Notes under the pieces: model-generated
Databases searched by the model: none
Seen by the model: the letters and a program-made list of their open reading frames with translations, nothing else
What the model was told of the DNA's origin: nothing
Origin: Corallococcus coralloides DSM 2259
GTDB taxonomy: Bacteria > Myxococcota > Myxococcia > Myxococcales > Myxococcaceae
Length of the DNA stretch: 64,000 nt
Reading direction: 5' to 3'
NCBI RefSeq assembly: GCF_000255295.1
Contig: NC_017030.1
Coordinates: 5,084,001 to 5,148,000, forward strand
Translations under genes and position numbers: made by a program
Shown here: positions 26,876 through 34,300 of the stretch, piece by piece
How the letters are laid out: every line of letters begins with the position of its first letter
Position numbering within the stretch: position 1 is the first letter of the stretch

Positions 26876-26980
26876 TCCCAGCGGCTCCGTCCGCGCCTCC
26901 CGCGCACGCGGAGGGGCTGGAGTCACTTCGGACCGCGTCCCTCGACCGGATGACGCCGTGCCGGCGCGGCTGAAGTAGAC
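26876..26980 (+). pseudogene. mutS: decayed fragment of mutS 3' end
   Basis: Read in one frame this gives PAAPSAPPAHAEGLESLRT then ASLDRMTP, against PAAVAAPPVPPAHAEVLESL and AASIDRMTP of the MutS C-terminus. At base level, 26895-26914 equals 20278-20297 exactly; later parts have scattered differences and a 16-base deletion. No other part of mutS is present here. The fragment lies directly after the DUF2381 gene and marks the right border of the accessory block that begins after mutS. Confidence 0.8.
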
Positions 26981-27027
26981 CTTGAATTGAGCTGAATACA
27001 CCTTCTGTCTGCCCGGTCCGTGAGTTT

Positions 27028-27046
27028 GAGAGCAATCACTGCTCTC
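27028..27046. promoter_or_regulatory. inverted repeat in the DNRLRE-gene leader
   Basis: GAGAGCA and TGCTCTC are perfect arms around ATCAC, ending 19 bases before the start codon at 27066. It could be an operator or a small leader hairpin. Confidence 0.35.
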
Positions 27047-27065
27047 CACACGGAAAAAGGCAGAC

Positions 27066-28214
27066 ATGATGAGTCGCTTCAGACTTCCGTCTTCATCCCC
27101 TGTAACAACCCTGCTGGCGGTGGCCGCGCTGGCGGCCCCGTCGCTGGCGCTGGCCTCCACGACGGTGACGCTCACGCCCGTCGCGGACTCCTATGTCGCG
27201 CCCGGCGTGCCCGATTCGAATTTCGGAAACCATGGGACGTTCGTCGTGAACCAGGGGTACGCCGAGGCCTACCTGCGGTTTGACCTGAGCAGCCTGCCCG
27301 CGAACGCGGTCATCACGGCCGCAAGCCTCAGCGCGTTGGCCTACGACGGCTACGCCTACGGGGGCGACGGCAACGTGTACACGTCCTTCGTCGCGGATGA
27401 TTCGTGGCAGGAGATGGGCATCACCTGGAACAACCGGCCCACTCCCGCCACGAGTACGGTGGGGGAGTGGTTCCTCTGGTACGACTACACGGTCGTGGAC
27501 AAGCTGGGCGTCAACTCCCATGCCGCGCTCATCCCCGTCGTGCAGGGCGAACTGGCCGGCGACAAGCAGGTGAGCTTCCGGCTGCACTCGCCGGGCTACA
27601 AGACGCGTTACCGCTCGCGGGAGTACAGCAACGCGGCCCAGCGTCCGGCGTTGACGCTCACCTATGAGTTGGCGCCCGTCACCACGGTGTTGGAGCCGGA
27701 GGCGGATGCCCACGTCCACCGCAGTTACTGGGGGGAGTCCGACTGGAACTACGGAAGCTCGCAGGAACTGGTCATCTACAACGATGCCGAGCAGAAGATC
27801 TTCCTGCGCTTCAACCTGGCGAGCATCCCCGCAGGGTCGGCCATCCAGTCCGTGAAGCTGTCCGCCACGTCGTTCTGGGGCCGGTCTCCTTATGGCGATG
27901 GCAACGTCTACACGTACCTGGTGCCGGACAACAGCTGGGGTGAGTACAGCATCACGTACAACAACCAGCCCGCGGCCACCGGCTCCCCCCTGGGTTGGTG
28001 GTGGCTCTGGTACCCCACCATCAACCCGTACTTCGATCAGGTGGGCGTCACGGAGGATCCGAACATCATCCCCGTGCTCCAGGCAGCCTCGGATGCCACC
28101 GACCGGCGCATCTCCTTCCGGCTCTCCAGCCCGAACTACCTCACGAGCTACTACTCGCGTGAATCCCCGGATGCGTCGAAGCATCCCAAGCTGGAGGTGA
28201 CGTACCTGCCGTAA
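27066..28214 (+). CDS. secreted protein with two DNRLRE (CBM96-type) domains
   Basis: The 382-residue secreted protein has a signal peptide ending near LALASTT and two similar domains of about 170 residues. Each begins T-V-x-L-x-P-x-A-D-(S/A)-Y/H-V, contains (F/Y)LRF-(D/N)-L-(S/A)-S-(L/I)-P, a GDGNVYT-(S/Y)-(F/L)-V-x-D-(D/N)-SW segment, and ends in ISFRL-x-SP (VSFRLHSP in domain 1). This is the DNRLRE repeat, a beta-sandwich found in extracellular polysaccharide-binding or -degrading proteins. No catalytic domain is present, so it may be a binding or matrix protein. ATG at 27066 follows an AAGG site. It is monocistronic, with a strong hairpin downstream. Confidence 0.85.
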   Translation: MMSRFRLPSSSPVTTLLAVAALAAPSLALASTTVTLTPVADSYVAPGVPDSNFGNHGTFVVNQGYAEAYLRFDLSSLPANAVITAASLSALAYDGYAYGGDGNVYTSFVADDSWQEMGITWNNRPTPATSTVGEWFLWYDYTVVDKLGVNSHAALIPVVQGELAGDKQVSFRLHSPGYKTRYRSREYSNAAQRPALTLTYELAPVTTVLEPEADAHVHRSYWGESDWNYGSSQELVIYNDAEQKIFLRFNLASIPAGSAIQSVKLSATSFWGRSPYGDGNVYTYLVPDNSWGEYSITYNNQPAATGSPLGWWWLWYPTINPYFDQVGVTEDPNIIPVLQAASDATDRRISFRLSSPNYLTSYYSRESPDASKHPKLEVTYLP

Positions 28215-28256
28215 GGCCGCAGGTCCTGTCCTGAAGGGCAGGTCGCCCCCACGCAA

Positions 28257-28299
28257 TCGCTTCCGTCCTCGTTCGATAATGGAATCAGGACGGAAGCGA
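28257..28299. terminator. strong hairpin after the DNRLRE gene
   Basis: Perfect 13-base arms TCGCTTCCGTCCT and AGGACGGAAGCGA enclose a 17-base loop, 42 bases after the stop codon, followed by a G-run and TTT. It is the longest perfect hairpin I found in the window. The arm core GCTTCCGTCC also occurs again at 28321-28330. Confidence 0.65.
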
Positions 28300-28354
28300 G
28301 GGGGCTGTTTCCACAACGGTGCTTCCGTCCGTTCGCCCTGGGGGAGGGCACCGC

Positions 28355-30616
28355 ATGAGCACCATTTCGAGTGCAGGGTCGTCGTCTGGCGTTTCGCAGG
28401 TGGGCACGACGTGGGAGCCGGAGCCGGCTGCTCCGCCCCCGCCGCCACCCCCTCCGGCGCCCGAGCCGCAGGACGCGTTCGTGCCGGCTCCACCGCGCAA
28501 GGGACCGGACCTGCTGGGCTACAGCACGATGGCTTCGAGCGGTGTTTCGTCCACGCAAGCGGTGGGGGACAGCGCGTCCACCGTGAACGTGGCGGAGGCG
28601 TGGACGCTGCTGACGCAGGGGTATTCGCAGGCGCGCAACCTCACCGGCGCGGCGAACGCGGCGCTGGAGAAGGCGGCGGGCAACCCCGCGCTCCAGGCGA
28701 AGCTGATGGATTTGTTGCAGGCCACGCCCGCGCGCACGCTGGAGGACGCGCTGAGCAAGGACTTCGCCCATGGCGTGAAGGAGGCGGTGCCCAACCCGCC
28801 GCCCCGGCCTCCGGGCATCACCTCCGTGGGCACGCTGCGGGTGGCGGACTGCGCGCTGGAGGCGGTGGCGAGGCAGGGGAACCCCACGACGATGAAGCCC
28901 GCGCTGGAGGCGGCGGCGAAGCGGGGCCACCTGCTGCCCGCGGACCGCGACGTGCTGGTGTCGTGCCTGGGCAGCGCGGGCGCGGCCGTGGACGCGAAGC
29001 TGGACACGGCGGTGTCCCAGGTGCACGCCGCCGAGCAGGCGTACACGGGGGCCCTGGCGGAGCGCAACGCGCTGGAGCAGCGGCTCGCGGGGGACATCGC
29101 GTCCTTCGGGCCGTACCTCACCGACGACCAGCAGCGCGCGTACATCGAGGAGTTCCGCAAGCTGCACGGGAAGGACTACGCCCGCTTCGACGAGAAGGCG
29201 AAGGCGCTGGAGACCACGCTCGCGAAGAACGCGCCGCAGTTGGAGCAGGCGCTGCGGGGGCCGGATGGCTCCGCGCATGCCCGGTCCATCCAGGCCGCGT
29301 ACACCGCGCTGGCCCAGTCGAAGAGCGCGGGCGAGGCGCTCAAGTGGGCCGCGAAGATGGAGGCGCCCGGCTCCGCGTTCGCGCCCTTCATGAAGTCGCT
29401 GCCGCTGGAAACCGTGCGCGAGAAGGCCGTGTCCGGCGCGCTGGTGAGCTTCTACGAGAAGTTCCCCAACGCCACGCCGACGCAGGCGGTGGACGAAATC
29501 CAGAAGCTGCTGGTCGAAGGCTACCTGGCGCAGCAGCTGGGCGGCGCGAAGGCGGACCTGCAGGTCAACAGCCTGCCGCAGGGGATGCGCACGGGGCTCG
29601 CGGGCCTGCGGGACCTGGCGGCCGGCAATCCACAGAAGGGCTTGAAGACGTTGCAGCAGATGGAGTCCCGCTCGTCACCGTGGGGCACGCCCTTCGCGGC
29701 AGCGGGGCTGGTGCTGGGCATCCTGCAGACGAAGCACTCCGCGGGGGCGAAGGATCCCCTGGGGACGCTGTGGGCGGGGACCTTCACCGCGCAGCAGATG
29801 GCCAGTCTCACGAGCACCGCGCTGAGCGCGGTGAACAAGTCCGGTGGGGCGCTGGTGGCCACGCGGTTCGCGGGAGGCCTGGGCGCCTTCGGGGCCGCGC
29901 TGGACCTGGTGGTGCAGGGCAAGGAGATCGCGGCGGGGCAGGGCAACGCGGGCACGGGCATGTCCATCGCCGGGGACGCGATGGGCATCGTCGGCGGGGC
30001 GTTGATCGCCATGGGCTCCACGGGCGTGGGCGTCCCGCTGGCGGCGGCGGGCGCGGCGGTCTACCTCATCGGTGAGCTGGTCAGCATGAGCATCCTGTCC
30101 CGGCAGGAGTACGAGGCCGCGTCCCAGCTGCGCGCGGAGCAGCGCACGCTGCTGACCCGAGCGGGCGCGGACGCGGAGCAGGTCACCAACCTGGAGCGGT
30201 ACTCGTCGCCGGAGCAGGTGGAGTCGCTGGTGAAGTCCACCGGGTGGACGCGCGACCAGGTGCTCCAGCTGGGCAAGACGTTCCCGGACTTCTTCCCCGG
30301 CGCGGCGTCCACGCTGCCCCAGCTGGACAAGGTGGCCAACGACTTCGGCCTCACGCCGGACCAGCGATACCGGATGCTCCTCGCGATTGGCGGTGCCGGC
30401 AACGTGAACGCCAAGGGCCACCCGGACGCGCTGAACAAGTTCGCGGAACTGGTGCGCAACTACCCGTACAACACCGTGGGCATCACCGTGCCGCCAGGCC
30501 TGTCGAAGAAGGACCAGTGGATCCACTTCCTGCGGGAGGTGGGCAACCGCCTGGGCTCCTACGACGGCCAGGGGCCTCGCAACGCGGCCATCTTCCTGGA
30601 GCGGCTGAAGCGCTGA
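28355..30616 (+). CDS. large effector-like protein with glycine/alanine-rich hydrophobic segments
   Basis: The 753-residue protein has no signal peptide. The N-terminus is Ser-rich with a run of Pro (about residues 25-50); a long helical region (about 80-410) follows, then hydrophobic segments near residues 440-460 and a 55-residue stretch with two hydrophobic helices (GMSIAGDAMGIVGGALIAMG .. VPLAAAGAAVYLIGELV), and a soluble C-terminus of about 180 residues. A hydrophobic hairpin in a long helical protein recalls pore-forming or translocated toxins, but no named domain is recognised and no immunity-like gene follows. ATG at 28355 has GGGAGGG upstream. Function unknown. Confidence 0.65.
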   Translation: MSTISSAGSSSGVSQVGTTWEPEPAAPPPPPPPPAPEPQDAFVPAPPRKGPDLLGYSTMASSGVSSTQAVGDSASTVNVAEAWTLLTQGYSQARNLTGAANAALEKAAGNPALQAKLMDLLQATPARTLEDALSKDFAHGVKEAVPNPPPRPPGITSVGTLRVADCALEAVARQGNPTTMKPALEAAAKRGHLLPADRDVLVSCLGSAGAAVDAKLDTAVSQVHAAEQAYTGALAERNALEQRLAGDIASFGPYLTDDQQRAYIEEFRKLHGKDYARFDEKAKALETTLAKNAPQLEQALRGPDGSAHARSIQAAYTALAQSKSAGEALKWAAKMEAPGSAFAPFMKSLPLETVREKAVSGALVSFYEKFPNATPTQAVDEIQKLLVEGYLAQQLGGAKADLQVNSLPQGMRTGLAGLRDLAAGNPQKGLKTLQQMESRSSPWGTPFAAAGLVLGILQTKHSAGAKDPLGTLWAGTFTAQQMASLTSTALSAVNKSGGALVATRFAGGLGAFGAALDLVVQGKEIAAGQGNAGTGMSIAGDAMGIVGGALIAMGSTGVGVPLAAAGAAVYLIGELVSMSILSRQEYEAASQLRAEQRTLLTRAGADAEQVTNLERYSSPEQVESLVKSTGWTRDQVLQLGKTFPDFFPGAASTLPQLDKVANDFGLTPDQRYRMLLAIGGAGNVNAKGHPDALNKFAELVRNYPYNTVGITVPPGLSKKDQWIHFLREVGNRLGSYDGQGPRNAAIFLERLKR

Positions 30617-30725
30617 CGCGGGCGCGACCGTCCACGACAGCGTGCCGGCGAGCGCAGGGTCGGGCTCCCGGAGGTGGGGGGCTGCTTCCTGGCGCGGCTC
30701 AGGCCGCGGTTGCCTATCCTACGGA

Positions 30726-31622
30726 ATGGCCCCCACGCGAAAACCGCTGCCGCTCCTCCGGACGGTGCTCGTCGCCACCGACTTTTCACCCGCCGGAGCG
30801 CGCGCCGTGGAGCGGACCGCCCGCCTGCCGCTCGCCCCGGGGGCGGCCGTCACCCTGGTGCACGCCCTGCCGGGACGGGCGCCCAGGGAGTTCGTGGAGC
30901 AGGCCCGGGAGCGGGCCGGCAGGACGCTGGCGGTCATCGCGCAGGAACTCCACGCCTCGCTTCATGCCGCGGGCTCCAGTGCCTCCGTCGAGGCGCGGCT
31001 CGTGTTCGGGAAGCCGGCCCCCACCCTCGTGCGCCAGGCCCAGTCGGCGGGCACGGACCTGATTGTCCTGGGCCGGCATGGCCGCCGGCCCGTCCGGGAC
31101 CTCTTCCTGGGCTCCACCGCCGAGCACGTCATCCGGTACGGCCCGTCCCCGGTGCTCGTGGTCCATGGGCTCGTGGAGGACCCGTACCGCCGTCCCCTGG
31201 TGGCCGTGGACGCCGAGGAGACGGCGCGGCACGCCGCGGGTTTCCTGCCCGCCCTGGTGGAGCCGCGCATCTCGCTGCGGCTCATCCACGCGTACGAGTC
31301 GCCGTTGGAATACATGGTCTTCCCCGGACTGACGCTCGAAGAACGCGCGCGGTACCGGGAGCGGTTCAAGGACTCCGCGCTGCGCCAGCTCCGTTCACTG
31401 CACCGGCACCTGGACGCCCTGGGCCTGCATTACCGTCAGGCCCTCGAGCACGGCAGCCCGTACTCCATCATCCTGAAGGAGGCGCGCCGGCACCGGGCGG
31501 ACCTGCTCGCGCTCGGCACCCAGGCGCGCTCCGGCCTGTCGCGCGTCCTGCTCGGGAGCGTGGCGACGGATGTGATTCGCGAGGCCGGCTGCGACGTCCT
31601 CGTGGTCCGGCCCCCCGCGTAG
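30726..31622 (+). CDS. tandem universal stress protein (UspA x2)
   Basis: The 298-residue cytoplasmic protein is made of two Usp domains. Domain 1 (about residues 10-145) starts RTVLVATDFSPAGARAVE and has the ATP-loop type motif LGRHGRRPVRDLFLGSTAEHV. Domain 2 (about 150-298) ends with LGTQARSGLSRVLLGSVATDVI and VLVVRPPA. Both follow G-x2-G-x9-G-(S/T)-type spacing, although domain 2 has Ala in place of the second Gly, so ATP binding by domain 2 is less certain. Such tandem proteins respond to starvation or redox stress. ATG at 30726 gives the domain start with a short leader. Confidence 0.9.
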   Translation: MAPTRKPLPLLRTVLVATDFSPAGARAVERTARLPLAPGAAVTLVHALPGRAPREFVEQARERAGRTLAVIAQELHASLHAAGSSASVEARLVFGKPAPTLVRQAQSAGTDLIVLGRHGRRPVRDLFLGSTAEHVIRYGPSPVLVVHGLVEDPYRRPLVAVDAEETARHAAGFLPALVEPRISLRLIHAYESPLEYMVFPGLTLEERARYRERFKDSALRQLRSLHRHLDALGLHYRQALEHGSPYSIILKEARRHRADLLALGTQARSGLSRVLLGSVATDVIREAGCDVLVVRPPA

Positions 31623-31682
31623 GCGCGCGTCCGCACCGAATGGAGCGCAAGCACCGGTCGTGAAGTAGGCTTCGCGCCCGCC

Positions 31683-32450
31683 ATGCAGCTCGCCATCCCC
31701 CATGCCCCCCGCGGTGTCCGACTCGCCCAGGTGCCCGGGGCGGTGGCGCGCCTGGTGCGCGGGGTGGTGCTGGGCCTGGCGATCATCGCCGTGCTGGGCC
31801 TGGGCGCCAGCTACGTCGGCCGCTACTTCGTGGAGGAGCAGCGCTTCACGTCCCGCGCGGAGCTGGTGGACGCGGTGGTGGGCGCGAGCCACGCGCCCCC
31901 TCCGAGCCAGCACGAGGACGCCGAGGGCACGCTGGACGTCCTCTACACGTTCGCGGGCGAGGATCACTCCGTGTCGGGAGTGCGCACGGCCGCGGCCCAC
32001 GCGGCGGGCCTGGGCCACGGCGCCCGGGTGCAGCTGCTGGTGGATCCGTCCCAGCCGGGACGGCCTCGCGAGGCGACCCATGCGCGGGCCCGGGCGGCGC
32101 GGGTGGGGTTGTTGCCCTGGGGCCTGGGCCTGGGGGCGCTGGTGGCCCTGGGCGGCTTCGCGTGGGAGGTGCGGCGGCTGTGGCGCCGGGAGGTGGTGCC
32201 CCTGCGCCTGGGCGCGCTGGTGTGGCTCACCCCGGACGAGGGCTACCTGCCGGAAGGGAAGGGCGAGGCCGTGTTCCCCGCGCACTTCTTCCGTCAGGAC
32301 GTGAAACACGCCGTGCGGGCGCGCTGCCGCCCCCAGCGGGCCCCGGTGCGCAATGGCGGCAAGGTGCTGGCCGCCGTGGTGCCCTCCGAGCCGGGCTGGT
32401 GCCGCGTCATCGACGAGGAGCTGGCGCGGACGCTGGGCTGGGTGCGCTGA
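31683..32450 (+). CDS. DUF3592-like membrane protein
   Basis: The 255-residue protein has one transmembrane helix near residues 25-45, then a beta-rich segment (TLDVLYTFAGEDHSVSGVRT..HGARVQLLVDPSQPGRPRE) and a second helix near 140-158, the layout of DUF3592 proteins in which a small beta domain sits between two helices. The C-terminal part of about 95 residues is soluble, with a possible beta fold. Function is unknown. No operon partner is evident; the amidase gene starts 84 bases downstream. Confidence 0.65.
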   Translation: MQLAIPHAPRGVRLAQVPGAVARLVRGVVLGLAIIAVLGLGASYVGRYFVEEQRFTSRAELVDAVVGASHAPPPSQHEDAEGTLDVLYTFAGEDHSVSGVRTAAAHAAGLGHGARVQLLVDPSQPGRPREATHARARAARVGLLPWGLGLGALVALGGFAWEVRRLWRREVVPLRLGALVWLTPDEGYLPEGKGEAVFPAHFFRQDVKHAVRARCRPQRAPVRNGGKVLAAVVPSEPGWCRVIDEELARTLGWVR

Positions 32451-32534
32451 CGGACGGACAGGTGGGGTTGAAAAGTTGCTGGCCCCCGGAGGCCGTGTGA
32501 CACACGCCTGTAGCTGCAACATCCGGAGGCTTCC

Positions 32535-34280
32535 ATGCGCGTACGCTTCTCCCACTTCGTGCTGCCCGTGCTGCTCCTCACGGCCCCGAGCGCCGTTGGA
32601 GCCGGCAAGCGCAACGAAGCGGAGGAGGCGTACCAGCAGGCCCGCCGCGCCTACTACGCGCTGAAGGACGACGCGTCCCGCCGCAAGCTGCGCCACCACT
32701 GGCTCAACGTCGCGCACCGCTTCGAGGCCGTGGCCACGCGCTTCCCCAAGAGCGAGCGCGCCCCCGACGCCCTCTTCACCGCGGGCGACCTGCTCCAGGA
32801 GCTCAGCCGCATCTCCTTCGTGGAAGGGGACCTGCAGGCGGCCATCGCGGACTACTCGAAGCTGGTGGAGGCGCACCCGAAGCACCGGCTCGCGGATGAC
32901 GCGGCGCTGGCGCTGGCGCGCATCCACGTCAATCGCCTGGACAAGCCGGAGGCGGCCCGGAAGATCCTCAACGAATCGCTGGCCACCAACCCCAAGGGCG
33001 ACCAGGCCAAGGAGCTGAAGTCGCTGCTGGCCTCGCTGCCCCCGCCCAGCAAGACGCCGCCCGCGAAGCCCACGGTGAAGCCGCTGCCCCCGGTGGTGAA
33101 GTCCACGCCGGACACCGCCGTCGCCGCCGCGCCCCCCAGCTCGCCGCTGGTGGATGCCATCTCCAAGCTCGCTCGTGAGCCGTCGCCGGTGCTGCCGCGC
33201 CTGGATCCGGCCGTCCCCGTCTCGGGCTCCGAGACCGCGTCGAAGGACTCCACGGCGAACATCGTGGACGCGCCCACCGTCGCTGACGCGAAGGCTCCGG
33301 AGGCGGTGGCGTCCTCGCACGGGACGTCGCAGCCCTCGAAGCCGGAGGCCCGCGTGGAGGTTCCGGCCGTGGCATCCAAGGCTCCGGCTCTGGTGGTGGA
33401 CACCGCCCCGGTGGCTCCGAAGCCGGCCGCTCCCGTGGCGGTGGCGTCGAAGGGGGAGACGAAGCCGGCTGCGCCGGAGGCTCCCCGCCCGGTGACGGCG
33501 CCGGTGGATGCTCAGGTGGCCCAGGCCCGGCTCAAGGCGGTGGCGAAGCAGTCCCGCCACGCGGAGCTGACGCTGGCGGAGCAGCTGGGGCTGAAGGTGC
33601 GTCGCGTGGTCATCGACGCGGGCCACGGCGGCCATGACTCCGGCGCCATTGGCAAGGCGGGGACGAAGGAGAAGGACGTGGCGCTGGCCATCTCCAAGAA
33701 GGTCGCGGACGGCCTGCGGGAGAAGGGCCTGGAGGTGGTGCTCACCCGCGATGACGACACCTTCATCCGCCTGGAGGACCGCGCGAAGCTGGCCAACGAG
33801 GCGCACGGCGACCTGTTCATCTCGGTGCACTGCAACTCGGCGGCGACGCACAAGCTGCGCGGCATCGAGACGTACACGCTCAACACGTCCGCGGACCGCT
33901 ACTCCATCCGCCTGGCCGCTCGCGAGAACGCGTCCTCCGAGAAGGGCATCAGCGACCTCCAGTTCATCCTGGCGGACCTGGCTACCAAGGCGAACACCGA
34001 GGAGTCGAGCCGGCTGGCGAACGCCGTGCAGCACAACCTGGTGACGGGCCTGGCCGGCAAGTACGACGGCATCAAGGACCTGGGCCACAAGGAGGCGCTG
34101 TTCTACGTGCTCCTGGGCGCGAAGATGCCCGCCATCCTGGTGGAGACGTCCTTCCTGTCCCACGCGGAGGAAGAGAAGCGCCTGGCGTCCGAGCGCTACC
34201 AGGACGACGTGGCGAAGAACATCGTGCTGGGAGTGGAAGAGTTCCTCGGTGATCGCCGCCGCATGGCCAAGGTAGATTGA
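32535..34280 (+). CDS. N-acetylmuramoyl-L-alanine amidase (AmiC type)
   Basis: The 581-residue exported protein would cut the bond between MurNAc and the stem peptide of peptidoglycan, usually for daughter-cell separation. A signal peptide (residues 1-22) is followed by TPR-like helices (about 25-155), a very long Pro/Ala/Lys-rich linker (about 160-340) and an Amidase_3 domain with zinc ligands His364 (DAGHGGHDSG), Glu379 (TKEKDVAL) and His432 (SVHCN), and the catalytic Glu in LVETSFLSH. The start has a GGAGG five bases upstream. The TPR part probably binds a divisome partner; no AMIN domain is visible. The stop overlaps a possible TTG start of the helicase gene. Confidence 0.93.
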   Translation: MRVRFSHFVLPVLLLTAPSAVGAGKRNEAEEAYQQARRAYYALKDDASRRKLRHHWLNVAHRFEAVATRFPKSERAPDALFTAGDLLQELSRISFVEGDLQAAIADYSKLVEAHPKHRLADDAALALARIHVNRLDKPEAARKILNESLATNPKGDQAKELKSLLASLPPPSKTPPAKPTVKPLPPVVKSTPDTAVAAAPPSSPLVDAISKLAREPSPVLPRLDPAVPVSGSETASKDSTANIVDAPTVADAKAPEAVASSHGTSQPSKPEARVEVPAVASKAPALVVDTAPVAPKPAAPVAVASKGETKPAAPEAPRPVTAPVDAQVAQARLKAVAKQSRHAELTLAEQLGLKVRRVVIDAGHGGHDSGAIGKAGTKEKDVALAISKKVADGLREKGLEVVLTRDDDTFIRLEDRAKLANEAHGDLFISVHCNSAATHKLRGIETYTLNTSADRYSIRLAARENASSEKGISDLQFILADLATKANTEESSRLANAVQHNLVTGLAGKYDGIKDLGHKEALFYVLLGAKMPAILVETSFLSHAEEEKRLASERYQDDVAKNIVLGVEEFLGDRRRMAKVD

Positions 34281-34300
34281 CGCGTTCGTCGTCAGTCCCC

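Noticed and set aside
26876..26980. The second mutS tail considered as an assembly duplication.
   Set aside because: It differs by many substitutions and a 16-base deletion, so it cannot be a copy made by assembly.
31395..34163. A 922-codon open frame on the minus strand opposite the Usp, DUF3592-like and amidase genes.
   Set aside because: It spans several real plus-strand genes and has the low-complexity composition of a shadow frame.
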